DNA of 64,000 nucleotides from Vibrio aestivus (GTDB taxonomy: Bacteria; Pseudomonadota; Gammaproteobacteria; Enterobacterales; Vibrionaceae): contig JYJN01000172.1 in the NCBI GenBank assembly GCA_003263845.1, positions 214,221-278,220 on the forward strand, in the 5' to 3' direction. Below are positions 10,013 to 20,150 of the stretch, one piece after another. Both the position numbers and the translations under genes were made by a program. A model generated the notes under the pieces. It had not been told where the DNA came from, searched no databases, and saw only the letters and a list, made by a program, of their open reading frames with translations. The stretch's first letter is position 1. Every line of letters begins with the position of its first letter.

Positions 10013-10063
10013 TTATCTACAGCCAAAGTTATCCAAAACTTTATCCACCGATTTTGTGGATAA
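10013..10063. promoter_or_regulatory. Cluster of DnaA-box-like 9-mers
   Basis: Within 51 bases lie TTATCTACA (10013), TTATCCAAA (10029), TTATCCACC (10041) and, inverted, a perfect TTATCCACA (10055-10063). The last two also form an 8-base inverted repeat, TTATCCAC/GTGGATAA. The surrounding 9791-10104 spacer (314 bases) holds no gene. Its left part is A/T-rich with a long A-run and TTGACG. The boxes sit just beyond the stop of ybbP. They could bind DnaA, as a titration or regulatory site, or simply form a hairpin after ybbP. Known oriC neighbours are absent. Confidence 0.5.
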
Positions 10064-10104
10064 CTGAATAAATCCCCCAGTAAAAAGTCAGCTAAACGCT
10101 TTAT

Positions 10105-12514
10105 TTACAGGGTTAACAGCCTATTTAACAAACTACTCACGACTAGGAAAAGTGTGCAAAACGTTGCAATTGGCAATGCAAACCATATGAAAATATGGAT
10201 CCTTGGCTCTAGTTCAAACCCAATTTGAACTAGAGCAGCAACTGCAATTTCTGCGCCCAATGCCGCGACACTACCCGCCACAAGTGCCATTGTGCCATAC
10301 TCAGCCCAAACGGTATTCACCACGCGCTTACGACTCGCACCCAGAGTCCTGTATAACTGTATCTCTTGCTGCCTTTGGCTCAAGCTCAAACGCAGCAACG
10401 TAAATATCAGTAAGACGCCTGCAAAAACGCCCAATGACGCCAGCACCGAAATCGCCCAAGCGACTTGACGGAGAAGTTCCTGGATCTTCGAGCCCATCTC
10501 TCGAATGTCCATCAAACTAACAGTTGGGTAGTTTCGCGATAACTCGTCGATCATTTGATTGTGAGAGTCTTCGAGCCTAAAGCTGACTAGCCAAGTGGCG
10601 GCGACATCTGCTAACGCATCTTCACTAAAGATAAAGTAGAAATTTGGCTTCATCTCTCGCCACTCTACGCGACGAATCGAGTCAACAGTCGCCTCGACAG
10701 TTTGACTGTTAATAACAAACGTTAAGCTATCCCCAATATTCAACCCTAGATCATTGGCCACATCTTCTTCTACCGAAACACTCTTTGAGCCACTCCACTG
10801 TCCTGCAACGAGTTCGTTGTGGTCGGGAATACCTGTCCCCACGTGAAGTTGAGCTCTCGACGCAGGGCATCACTACTGTCCTCCCCTTGAGCGTATGTTT
10901 TAGCATCAACACTATTAATGTCCGAAAGTCTGCCTCTCACTATTGGATAAGCTTCAGAACGCTCAATTTCGGCGTTATCTAATGTCTCAAGATACGACTC
11001 GCGTTCAAACGGAGAGATATTCACTGCAAACGCATTCGGTGCATTGTCAGGAAGCGTACGCTGCCAGTCCGACAATAGATCAGTTCTGACTAACCAAATT
11101 GTCGCTAAGAGCATTAATGAGAGCGCTAAAGCACCAAACTGCACACCCGACGCTGCCGTTGACCGATTTAGTCGGCTTATCGCCAATGCGAATGCAGTAC
11201 CCAGCGGCAAGCGGCGGCACCAACGAATGATGAGAACACTAACGGCCGACAAAGCGATAAACAAAATAGCAATACTGACAAGGACAATCCACACCATAAT
11301 ATTGCTAGCAAAGGCCGCTAAGAAAGGGAGGACTGGAAATAGTACAAGCCACCAGCGTTTCGCACTGACCTTTTGTGCGACACTTGATTGCATTACAGCA
11401 GCAGCGTTAATGTTCAATAGACGCGTTAAAGGGATACCGAGTGAAGGAATAGCGATTAGGCCACAGCTTACAATTGCCATCACAAACGGAGTCACACCGT
11501 AAGAAGGTAATGGCGATGGAAGCAAGTCTGTGAGTGGCACACGCAGCAAGAATTCCAACCCCATACCTATTAGCACGCCGGCAATCGAGCCAAACGCAAA
11601 GAGCAAACTCACCTGCGTCCAAAGCCAACGGCGTATCCAGACTTTACTTGCCCCTAAACTTTTTAACATTGCGACGATTTTGGATCGGCTATTCACGTAA
11701 TGCTGACAAGTAAGAACCAATGTTGTCGCCGCCATAAGGACGACAATCACCACACTCAGTGATAGATATTGCTGTGTACGTTTAAACACTTCATTGGTTC
11801 TACTTTGCTATTCTCATCGCGCCATCGATCACTCGGTGTCAGCTCAACACCTTTCTTTAAAGTCTCAATGACAGCGTCAGTCCCGTTTATATAGAGAGAA
11901 TAACGAACTCGGCTACCTGTTTGAACGGCACCAGTTCGCTCTAGATCTGAGGAATGGATAAATGCGCTCGGCATCTGTTGAAATGGGTTAAAGCTTAAGC
12001 CCGGTTCTTCCGTGATCAAACCAGAAACGACTAAGTCTGCGTCGCCGACTGATATCTCATCGCCAATTTCAACGCCAAGTTGGTAGAGGATACGTTCATC
12101 TATCCACAGTTCACCCGGCTGAACATGGTTGGCGACACCTGCATCTCCGGTCAGAATAAGCTCGCCTTGAAGTGGATACGCACTCTCAACCGCTCTTACG
12201 GTAATCAGCTGCATCTCACTATCACTAAAGGCCATTGTCGCAAAACGGGTCTCTTGCGCAGTCGACAAGCCATTGTCATTAGCCAAATACAACAACTGTT
12301 CAGGGAGAGGGTTAGACGTTACAAATACAGTATCTGCGGTTAACGCTTGTTTACCCTGCTTAACAACAACTTGCTCAATTCGTTCGGCCAACGCAGTCAG
12401 CGCAAATATAGTGGCAATAATCAGAGTTAAAGCTACAGAGACTGGCCACAACTGACCAAAGCGTATCTCCTTTATACTCCATTGAGCGAGACGCTTTTGA
12501 AGCTCGACATTCAT
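10105..12514 (-). CDS. ybbP: ABC transporter permease, YbbP/FtsX family (two frameshifts)
   Basis: Read as one gene this encodes about 804 residues with FtsX-type membrane blocks. It has an N-terminal helix, a periplasmic domain, a four-helix middle (from SLSVVIVVLMAATTLVLTC), a second periplasmic domain with PDHNELVAGQW, and a C-terminal three-helix block. It is broken twice. One base is missing in the TTT run at 11804-11806 and one in the CCCC run at 10837-10840. Restoring each gives SKSRTNEVFKRTQQYLSL and FTWGTGIPDHNELV, as expected. The start overlaps ybbA by four bases. The ybbA-ybbP pair beside tesA matches the enterobacterial arrangement; the substrate is unproven (lipid or lipoprotein handling has been suggested). 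Confidence 0.87.
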
Positions 12515-13200
12515 GCGTCGCCTCCTTCACTGGCAACAACCTCCCCCGCCTTCATAAACAGAGTGCGGTCACATCGCTGTGCCAATTTAGGATCATGGGT
12601 AACCAACACTAATGTCGTACCGTGTTGCTTGTTAAGCTCAAACAACATTTCAATCACGTTTTCAGCGGTATGTTGGTCAAGGTTCCCAGTAGGCTCATCC
12701 GCAAACAAGATTTTTGGTTGAATCATAAATGCACGTGCGATTGCGACTCTCTGTTGTTCCCCGCCAGAGAGCTGCGCAGGCGTATGAGTTGTGCGTTTTT
12801 CTAGCCCAACGGCCTTTAACAAAGACTCTGCTCGAGCTTTGTCTTCTTTTTTACCCTGCAGTAGGCAAGGAAGCGTCACGTTTTCGATCGCTGTTAAGCT
12901 TGGAATAAGTAAGAAACTTTGGAAAACAAAACCAACCGACTCACTTCTAATAGCTGCTCTCGCCTCATCATCCAGCGTCGACAAAGGGTTTTCCAATAAC
13001 TCAACATCCCCTGACGTCGGCACATCAAGCCCCGCGAGTAGTGTCATAAGGGTTGACTTCCCCGCCCCAGAGGCACCGATAATCGCAACGCTTTCCCCTT
13101 CTTTGATATCAACGTTAACGTCATTTAGGATTGTTAATTGTTCTTGATTGGTAGACACTACCTTGGTTAATGACTGTGCTTTTACGATGGATGTTTGCAT
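12511..13200 (-). CDS. ybbA: ABC transporter ATP-binding protein
   Basis: LolD/MacB-type ATPase of 229 residues. Walker A is GASGAGKST (about 42-50), the signature is LSGGEQQRVAIARA, and Walker B is ILFADEPTGNLD. It drives the YbbP permease encoded four bases downstream. The start is supported by a GGAAAG ribosome-binding site nine bases upstream, which lies inside the first codons of tesA on the other strand. The ATG of this gene and the ATG of tesA overlap by two bases, so each gene's leader is within the other. Confidence 0.92.
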   Translation of the reverse strand: MQTSIVKAQSLTKVVSTNQEQLTILNDVNVDIKEGESVAIIGASGAGKSTLMTLLAGLDVPTSGDVELLENPLSTLDDEARAAIRSESVGFVFQSFLLIPSLTAIENVTLPCLLQGKKEDKARAESLLKAVGLEKRTTHTPAQLSGGEQQRVAIARAFMIQPKILFADEPTGNLDQHTAENVIEMLFELNKQHGTTLVLVTHDPKLAQRCDRTLFMKAGEVVASEGGDA

Positions 13201-13797
13201 GATTCGACTACTTTCCTTTGCTTTTGTTATTTTTCTTTCAAGCCCTGTTTTCAGTGCTTCAATTTTAGTTTTAGGCGACAGTTTAAGTGCTGGCTACCAA
13301 ATGCCAATTGAAAAAGCTTGGCCTAGCATATTACCGAGTGAGCTCGAAGAGAAAGGAAAAAATGCAACAGTCGTTAACGGTAGTATCTCTGGCGATACAA
13401 CTGGTAACGGACTAGCGAGGCTTCCTGCACTGCTAGAACAACACTCTCCTGACATCGTCTGATCGAGCTTGGCGCAAACGACGGGTTGAGAGGATTCTCC
13501 CCTAACCTCATTCAACAGAATCTCATCACGATCATTGAGCAAACTCGCGAAGCCGGAGCAGACCCAATCTTAATGCAGATTCATGTACTGCCTAACTACG
13601 GCAAACGTTACACGCAAGCATTTAGTAACGTTTACCCGACCGTTGCAAAAGAAACAAAAGTGCCGCTTATGCCGTTCTTTCTTGAGCAAGTTATTATCAA
13701 ACCTGAGTGGATGATGGACGATGGCCTTCATCCTAAACCAGATGCTCAACCTTGGATCGCGGAGTTTGTCGCAGACCACCTCGCTGATCTGATGTGA
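13199..13797 (+). CDS. tesA: Lysophospholipase / acyl-CoA thioesterase I (frameshifted)
   Basis: SGNH-family periplasmic esterase/thioesterase. The signal peptide is MIRLLSFAFVIFLSSPVFSA. Block I is GDSLSAGY with the catalytic Ser, block III is GANDGLRG, and block V is DGLHPKPDAQ with the catalytic Asp and His. The frame breaks at 13459, where CATCGTCTGATC should carry one more C or T. Restoring it gives DIVLIELGANDG. The joined protein is about 199 residues, the usual size. The ATG at 13199 overlaps the divergent ybbA start. An in-frame ATG at 13187 would add four residues and cannot be excluded. Confidence 0.9.
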
Positions 13798-13922
13798 GAA
13801 TTTGACCTCCATCAACCACACTCAACGGATAGCGAACGATTGCTAATATCTTGGTCTAGCTCAATAAATGCATTAGATGTCTGAGTTACTGTAACTAAAA
13901 TCAGTTGATTTGGTAATGCATT

Positions 13923-15127
13923 ATGATAATAGAGCCCCAAATAAAAGGTGTTGTAGCAAAAGCTGCACATCCCTACGGCTGTGAACAAGCTGTCTTATCC
14001 CAGATTCAGTACGTTAAGAGCCAAGAACCGATCACCCATGCCCCAAAAAGAGTCCTGATTTTAGGCGCTTCATCGGGTTTCGGTCTAGCTGCGCGCATTG
14101 CGCTAGCATTCGGAGGTGCTAAAGCCGATACCATTGGCGTCTCATTTGAAAGGCCACCAGCCGAAAGTAAGACTGCAAGCGCAGGTTGGTACAATGATCA
14201 CTACTTCAAAACACACGCACAAGCTCAAGGCAATATCGCGGTAAACATTCACGGCGATGCCTTCTCTAAAGACGTTCGCAATCAGGTCATTGAAGCTATT
14301 GAGACCTACTTTGAAGGTGAAGTCGACCTCATCGTCTACAGCCTTGCGACGGGTGTGAGGCCAAACCCTGAAACGGGTGAAATGTGGCGTTCAGCTATCA
14401 AGCCAATTGGTGAAGATATCAAAGGCAGTTCAGTCATGTTAGAAAACGACGCGTGGCTCGACTCAACTTTACCCGCAGCCACAGAACAAGAAATCGACGA
14501 CACAATCAAAGTCATGGGCGGTGATGACTGGGAGAGTTGGATCGATACACTGATAAATTCAGAATCGATTGCTCAAGGCTGTCAGACTGTCGCTTTCTCA
14601 TATGTTGGCCCAGAAGTGACCCATCCAATTTACCTTGATGGAACTCTTGGACGCGCTAAGATCGACCTGCATCAAACCAGTCATTCACTTAATTTAAAAT
14701 TGGCTAATTTTGATGGCGGTGCTTACGCAACAGTATGTAAAGCGTTAGTAACCAAAGCTAGCGTGTTTATTCCAGGGCTAACGCCATACATGCTCGCCCT
14801 TTATCGCGTCATGAAAGAACAAGGCACTCATGAGGCTGTATCGAGCAAATGTATCGTCTATTCAGTCAAAAACTCTATGCAGGACTCAAAGTAGTACCTG
14901 TTGATGCAGAGCGCTTGATTCGAATCGATGATTTAGAATTAGATCAAAAGACACAAGAGCAAGTGAGTAAAGTGTTAGGACAGCTCAACGAACATAACTT
15001 CAAAGAGCTTGGAGACTACATCGGATTTAAACAAGAGTTCTTACAACTCAATGGGTTTGGCTTCGAAAATGTCGATTATAGCGCCGACATCGATGTGGTT
15101 TCTCTTTGCCAATCGTACGAAGACTAA
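13923..15127 (+). CDS. fabV: Enoyl-[ACP] reductase, FabV type (frameshifted)
   Basis: NADH-dependent trans-2-enoyl reductase for the last step of fatty-acid elongation. This class, first described in Vibrio, is insensitive to triclosan. The N-terminus MIIEPQIKGVVAKAAHPYGC is characteristic. The cofactor loop is LILGASSGFGLAAR (about 45-58), and the active site is Tyr-x8-Lys (Y237/K246 in YLDGTLGRAK). A missing T at 14837 shifts the frame late in the gene. With it, the text reads THEACIEQMYRLFSQKLYAG and runs to a normal C-terminus, about 401 residues. It is followed by a strong terminator. A 125-base spacer separates it from tesA. Confidence 0.93.
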
Positions 15128-15161
15128 CGTTCTCGTTTACAAGAAATACTTAAATACACGA

Positions 15162-15190
15162 AAGCCTCAGTATTAACTGAGGCTTTTTTG
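15162..15190 (+). terminator. Intrinsic terminator after fabV
   Basis: A nine-base-pair or longer stem (AGCCTCAGT/ACTGAGGCT) with a short loop is followed by a run of six or seven T, about 35 bases after the fabV stop. Confidence 0.9.
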
Positions 15191-15302
15191 TTGGTAGATT
15201 CGCAGCAGACTTCTTATACTTTATAAAGTCACATCGTCTGGGAACAGTGCCGTGAGCAAGGAAAGCTCTCGTTCTCCTGCACAAAAACAAAGGGAATTAA
15301 CG

Positions 15303-17218
15303 ATGAGCAAAATAAACACACATGATCTCGCCATTCCGACACAAATGTTAGAAGGTTGGCAGCACATTGTTGACTTGCTTGCCGAGATAATCAACGTCCC
15401 CTCTGCGCTCATCATGCGCATTCACCCCAAAGACATCGAAGTTGTCTCCAGTAGTCTTGTCATGCCAAACCCATATACCCTGGTGATAAAGAATCTCTTG
15501 GTCAAGGGCTTTACTGTGAAACAGTGATTGATACCCAATCGCCACTTCTCATACCAAACGCGGTCAAAGATAAATACTGGTGCAATAATCCAGATATTAA
15601 ACTAGGTATGATTTCCTATTGTGGTGTCGCCATTAATTGGCCTAACGGTGATGCCTTTGGCACTATTTGTGTCCTCGATTCAAAAGAAAATCATTACACC
15701 GACACCTATCAACGGCTGATTACCAGCTTCAGAGATTCCATTGAGTCTCAGCTTACAAGCTTGTACCAACAAGCAGAGCTTAATAACCTAAATAGAGAGC
15801 TTAAAAGCCGTGTCACAACGAGAACACAAGACTTGGTTGAGCTTAATTACTCACTGAACCAAGAAATAAATAGAAGAAGAGCGGCCGAAGAAAAAATCCA
15901 CTATCAGAAATTCCATGATGCTGGCACTGGCTTTCTTAATCGAAGAGCTTTAGAAGACAAGCTCGACGAGTTAATCGAAAACACCCCAATTACCGGGCAA
16001 TCGATTGGTGTCATAAATATCGGTTTTACCAATGGCCGACGTATACAGTCTAAACACAGCTATCGAGTTTGGGATAAGATCCTCATTGATTTTCGCGATC
16101 GACTATCACGTAAGGTCAATTACAATATTGTCACAGCTCGTCCTAGCTCAACGGAGCTAGTGTTAGTCGTCAGTAATATTGCAATTTTGGACATCCTCTC
16201 AGAGCTGTGTCGCTACTTGGTCGACATTGCGCAGTCTGAGTTTGATGTTGAAGGAGAAAAACTCCATTTACACACCTATATTGGGGTTGCAACCAGTAAC
16301 GATACACGGGAAAGCAGTAAGTTACTCAAGTGCGCGGCAGAAGCCATGTTGGCGTGTAAAGATTCAGGTCATAAATACAGTTTCTATTCAAAAGACATTT
16401 CCGACTCTCAAACACATATCAATCAATTAGAAAGCTACCTGTTGCAAGCAGTGAGAAATGATGACCTGCTGCTCTATTTCCAGCCAAAAGTCTCTCCCGT
16501 GACTCACAAGTGGACTGGCGCAGAAGCGTTACTCCGTTGGCGACACCCCGTGCTTGGTGATATCTCGAACGAAACTCTGATTCACATGGCCGAACAAAAC
16601 GGGCTGATCTTTGAAGTTGGCAACTTCGTTCTTCGAGCAGCCATTGAAAAAGCGGCGCAATGGCAAAACGTAGTCGATGACTTCAAAGTCGCAATCAACA
16701 TCTCTGCGATACAACTTAAAAATATTCACCTTGCAGAGCAAATAGAGGACTTACTCAACACCTATCAGCTCCCTGCTCATTACCTTGAACTTGAAGTAAC
16801 AGAAAGTGGCTTAATTGAAGATGAGGTTGTCGCCAAAGCTACGCTTTCGTCCTTACACAATCTGGGTATTACGCTATCATTGGACGACTTCGGTACAGGC
16901 TACTCATCGTTCAATTATCTGAAAAAGTTCCCTTTTGATTCAATTAAAGTGGACAAAAGTTTTGTACAACAACTTGAAAAGAGTCACGAAGATCGAGAAA
17001 TAGTACGGTCTATTATTAGTGTGGCTAAAAAACTCAACTTATCCGTTACGATTGAAGGCATTGAAAATGCTAAGCATGAAGCCTTTATCTTGGAACAAGG
17101 CTGTGAGTTTGGACAAGGCTATTTTTATGGAAAACCTATGCCTTGTGATGAGTTTGAACTGTTCTTGGTAAACCAAAATTACGAAAGTGGTGGCAACGTT
17201 CGTATGCAAGCCCAATAA
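15303..17218 (+). CDS. GAF / degenerate GGDEF / EAL protein, probable c-di-GMP phosphodiesterase (frameshifted)
   Basis: The start MSKINTHDLAIPTQMLEGW leads into a GAF-like sensor domain (about 1-160). One base is missing in the CCC run at 15478-15480; adding it gives PYTPGDKESLGQGLYCETVI and joins the long frame. A coiled segment precedes a GGDEF-like domain in which the motif is lost (RPSSTEL). The EAL domain follows, with EALLRW, LELEVTES, LDDFGTGYSS and TIEGIEN, so the metal and substrate residues look intact. The protein should therefore degrade c-di-GMP, with the GGDEF part only regulatory. There are no membrane segments, so it is cytoplasmic. Total about 638 residues. Confidence 0.82.
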
Positions 17219-17260
17219 ATACCTCGTAATCTTGAGCATAGCTAAATACATAGGGGCGTT

Positions 17261-17526
17261 TATACCCAAGTGACTTCAAGATGTAGGATTCAGAGCGATA
17301 TCACGGGTTCAAGGTCAAGGCAAATGACGCAGCGAAATAACGGGTTCTTTCCAAGTCATTTAACGTAGAAATTGAATCGTGATACGCTCCCGAAGGGCGA
17401 GTTTGCCTAGCTCGCACACTTTGTTAACGATTCTCAATTTAGAACCACTAGATTGTCGAATCGTTGCCGCGTTTGCAAACTAGGCAATTCTCGCTGAACT
17501 ACGCATCTTGAGGTTACTTGGGTATA
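17261..17526. repeat. Vibrio-type palindromic intergenic repeat (MITE-like)
   Basis: A 266-base element is bounded by near-perfect inverted ends. The left end is TATACCCAAGTGACTTCAAG; the reverse complement of the right end reads TATACCCAAGTAACCTCAAG. Inside are nested inverted repeats: AACGATTCTCAAT against ATTGTCGAATCGTT, and GCGAGTTTGCCTAG against CTAGGCAATTCTCGC. It has no coding frame of note. It occupies most of the spacer between the EAL gene and the ATPase gene. From memory, similar sequences are scattered between genes in several vibrios. No flanking target duplication was clear. Confidence 0.75.
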
Positions 17527-17537
17527 CACGCTATAAT
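17508..17537 (+). promoter_or_regulatory. Probable sigma-70 promoter partly inside the repeat end
   Basis: TTGAGG (17508-17513) lies within the right terminal repeat. After an 18-base spacer comes a perfect TATAAT (17532-17537), just outside the repeat. It would start transcription about 10-15 bases before the ATPase gene. Confidence 0.5.
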
Positions 17538-17558
17538 CGCCGCCCTTCGAATTTATGA

Positions 17559-19226
17559 ATGAATACCCGTATGGATCAGCTAATAGCAAAACTAAAAAAA
17601 CTCGAAAAGCAGAACTATCGCGCTTATCAACAAATTAAAGGGCAATATGACTTCGGTGATTTCACGCTCTTTATCGACCATACTCAAGCTGATCCTTATG
17701 CCTCCTCATCTCGCCTTCGCGCAACTCGTGACTGGTCTTTAACTGGTCTGTCTTGGTTGAAAGAGACATCAACGGAATATCAAATCGCCGCTCGAGATTT
17801 CATTGCTCGCAGCTTTGCAGAGTTTGCAAAGCAAGATAATGCTGTGAGTATCGCCCTCAATGGGCAAACCGTGTTGGACTCGACTTCTGTATTATTCAAT
17901 GAAGACAACATTGAACTTCGTTTCCGCGTCGATTTACCAGCAGAAGGCCGAAACATTCTGGCTAAGAAAGCGGTAAATCTATTAACGTTCCATCTTCCAA
18001 AGTTTATTCGTAAAGCGACTTTGGAGCGTGAAATCGACAAAGATGCATTAGTGCAGCACTGTAAAACCGTTGAAGACCAACAAACTTTGCGAAAAGCACT
18101 AAGGAACTTAAACTTAGCTGCGTTTGTTGCCAATGGTAGTGTCTTACCGCGTATAGCAGGTAACTGTGATCTGCCAATGAAATCAGCGGTGCCTTTTGAA
18201 TCTCCTGAATCCCTGCTGGTCGAGATAGACACTCCAAATAACGGCAAAATCAAGGGTATGGGAATTCCGAAAGGGATTACAGTTATTGTCGGTGGTGGTT
18301 TCCACGGTAAATCGACATTACTTAATGCTATTGAACGCTCCATTTACGACCACATTCCAGGTGATGGCCGCGAGTATGTCGTTTGCGACAGCAGCGCGAT
18401 GAAGATCAAAGCTGAAGATGGCCGATGTGTCCATAATCTGAACCTCTCTAACTACATCAACCATCTGCCACAAGGCAAAGAGACTGAAAACTTCTCAACT
18501 CAAGATGCGTCTGGTTCAACATCTCAAGCAGCATGGCTTCAAGAATCAATTGAAGCAGGTTGCCAGACTCTATTAATTGATGAAGATACGTCTGCGACAA
18601 ACTTTATGATTCGAGACGAGCGCATGCAAGCGCTAGTCAACAAAGGTTCTGAGCCTATCACGCCACTTGTGGATCGTATTGGACAACTGAGAGATGATTT
18701 GGACATTTCAACCTTGGTTGTCATGGGGGGATCTGGTGATTATCTAGACGTTGCAGACACAGTCATTCAAATGCACGATTACCAAGTGCAAGATGTTTCT
18801 GAGCTTGCGAAGCAAGTCGTGGCCGAGCACCCAACTCGACGCCAAAACGAAAGTGAAAGCCCATTAGCTACATTTAAGCCTCGTTCACTTAACCGCGCCA
18901 CACTTCAAACCATTCTGGCCGACGGAAAATTCCGAGTATCTGCGAAAGGCATTGATTCACTGCGCTTTGGTAAAGAATTTACCGACCTATCGGCATTAGA
19001 ACAGCTAGAGTCGAGCTCTGAAGTTAATTCCATCGGTTGGTGCTGGTTCCAACTTTCCCAGTTGCCGGGTTGGTCAAATAACCCCGCGAAAGAGTTTGAA
19101 TCGTTGTTAAATGGCGACTGGCATAAAGCCATGCCCGCTCATGGCGACTTAGCTAAACCACGTGTTGTTGACGTGATGGCCGCACTTAACCGAATGAGAA
19201 GAGCTCAATTCAGCCTGGGTAAATAG
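17559..19226 (+). CDS. ABC-class ATPase of unknown role (PF09818-like)
   Basis: The protein has 555 residues from the first ATG; the ATG at 17571 (MDQLIAKLKKLEKQNY) may be the true start. It matches the predicted 'ATPase of the ABC class' family (COG3044). The Walker A is GGGFHGKSTLL (about 245-255). A signature-like SGSTSQAAWLQESIEAG is followed by the Walker B TLLIDEDTSATNFMIRD. A further conserved MGGSGDYLDVADTVI lies downstream. It has no membrane segments and no transporter partner, so it is not a classical transporter subunit. No function is established, to my knowledge. The gene is single, with a promoter that borders the upstream palindromic repeat, and it ends at the terminator at 19277. 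Confidence 0.82.
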   Translation: MNTRMDQLIAKLKKLEKQNYRAYQQIKGQYDFGDFTLFIDHTQADPYASSSRLRATRDWSLTGLSWLKETSTEYQIAARDFIARSFAEFAKQDNAVSIALNGQTVLDSTSVLFNEDNIELRFRVDLPAEGRNILAKKAVNLLTFHLPKFIRKATLEREIDKDALVQHCKTVEDQQTLRKALRNLNLAAFVANGSVLPRIAGNCDLPMKSAVPFESPESLLVEIDTPNNGKIKGMGIPKGITVIVGGGFHGKSTLLNAIERSIYDHIPGDGREYVVCDSSAMKIKAEDGRCVHNLNLSNYINHLPQGKETENFSTQDASGSTSQAAWLQESIEAGCQTLLIDEDTSATNFMIRDERMQALVNKGSEPITPLVDRIGQLRDDLDISTLVVMGGSGDYLDVADTVIQMHDYQVQDVSELAKQVVAEHPTRRQNESESPLATFKPRSLNRATLQTILADGKFRVSAKGIDSLRFGKEFTDLSALEQLESSSEVNSIGWCWFQLSQLPGWSNNPAKEFESLLNGDWHKAMPAHGDLAKPRVVDVMAALNRMRRAQFSLGK

Positions 19227-19276
19227 GTATAATCCCAGTAATAGTCGATAGACCAAATCAGAAAGTATGAAAACTT

Positions 19277-19302
19277 AAAAAAGGCGCTGAATGCGCCTTT
19301 TT
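19277..19302. terminator. Bidirectional intrinsic terminator
   Basis: Stem AAAGGCGC/GCGCCTTT with a five-base loop, an A-run before and a T-run after. It is shared by the convergent ATPase and DnaJ-related genes. Confidence 0.88.
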
Positions 19303-19317
19303 GGATTTTAGAGCCTG

Positions 19318-19941
19318 CTATTGGCCATGACGTAGTATGTTCCACGCCTCGCACAAAATTCGAAAGCGCTCACTGTCTCCGTTATCTCTGTCTGGGTGCC
19401 ATTTCAGCGCCAACTTGCGCCAGGTTCGTCTAATTTCAGTCGCGGACGCATCTTGAGGGAGTTCGAACAGTTTTAAAGCATAGGCTCTGTCCATATCACT
19501 CGTAGGGTCTCCACCCACAAACTTTCTGTAACGTGTCCAGAACTCATTAAGAAGCCTTTTCACTTCACCTTCCGCCGCTTCATAGTTTTGCCACTGAACG
19601 TAGTAGTCTCTAAGCGGATCCTCATGGTCAACTTCAAAATGACTCGTCGCATGATTGGCTAACAAAACAATATTCATCGCCTCTACTTGCAACCATTTCT
19701 CTGGATAAAGCATCTCCTGAAGCTGATACAAAGCGTTCATGATCAGGAAATTTCGCTTAAACAGATCTTTCTCAGGAGAGGCGTCGAGTTGCGGTATCAA
19801 TTCAAGTTCACTGAGATGTGAGGCAAGAGTATGGACTTTCCACCCAGACGGCTTGTGTTTTAAGACTTCTAGAATCGGCCAGAGCAGAGGGTTTTCCATG
19901 TAGCTCTGAAACGTTGCGGCAAGATCATGCTGTTCAGACAT
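19318..19941 (-). CDS. DnaJ-related protein with C-terminal J domain
   Basis: The protein has 207 residues. The N-terminal two-thirds matches the DNAJ_related family (PWPILEVLKHKPSGWKVHTLA and later ALYQLQEMLYPE). A C-terminal J domain follows (about 155-207), with the essential HPD in LALKWHPDRDNGDSERF. J domains stimulate Hsp70 ATPase, so this is a likely DnaK co-chaperone with an unknown client. It is a single gene whose stop abuts the shared terminator. The 209-base region upstream (19942-20150) holds no other recognisable gene. Confidence 0.85.
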   Translation of the reverse strand: MSEQHDLAATFQSYMENPLLWPILEVLKHKPSGWKVHTLASHLSELELIPQLDASPEKDLFKRNFLIMNALYQLQEMLYPEKWLQVEAMNIVLLANHATSHFEVDHEDPLRDYYVQWQNYEAAEGEVKRLLNEFWTRYRKFVGGDPTSDMDRAYALKLFELPQDASATEIRRTWRKLALKWHPDRDNGDSERFRILCEAWNILRHGQ

Positions 19942-20150
19942 AATTAAGTTTGTTGGTCACTGATACTCTAATTGAAAAGCACAGATGGCCTTTTGTCGAG
20001 AAAAGTTAGTAGATAAAAAAGCGCGACATGATCTCTGCTACAAAATCGTCATAATCGAAACCAAACACTACAAAAAGCTAACTCATGCAACCGTGTCTAA
20101 ATTCAATCATCAATTTAAGAATCCCTTCAGCGGTCCGACTTACGACTAAA

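Noticed and set aside
11044..11502. 152-codon plus-strand frame
   Set aside because: Shadow of ybbP; low-complexity composition typical of antisense to membrane helices.
17780..18343. 187-codon minus-strand frame
   Set aside because: Antisense shadow of the intact ABC-class ATPase gene.
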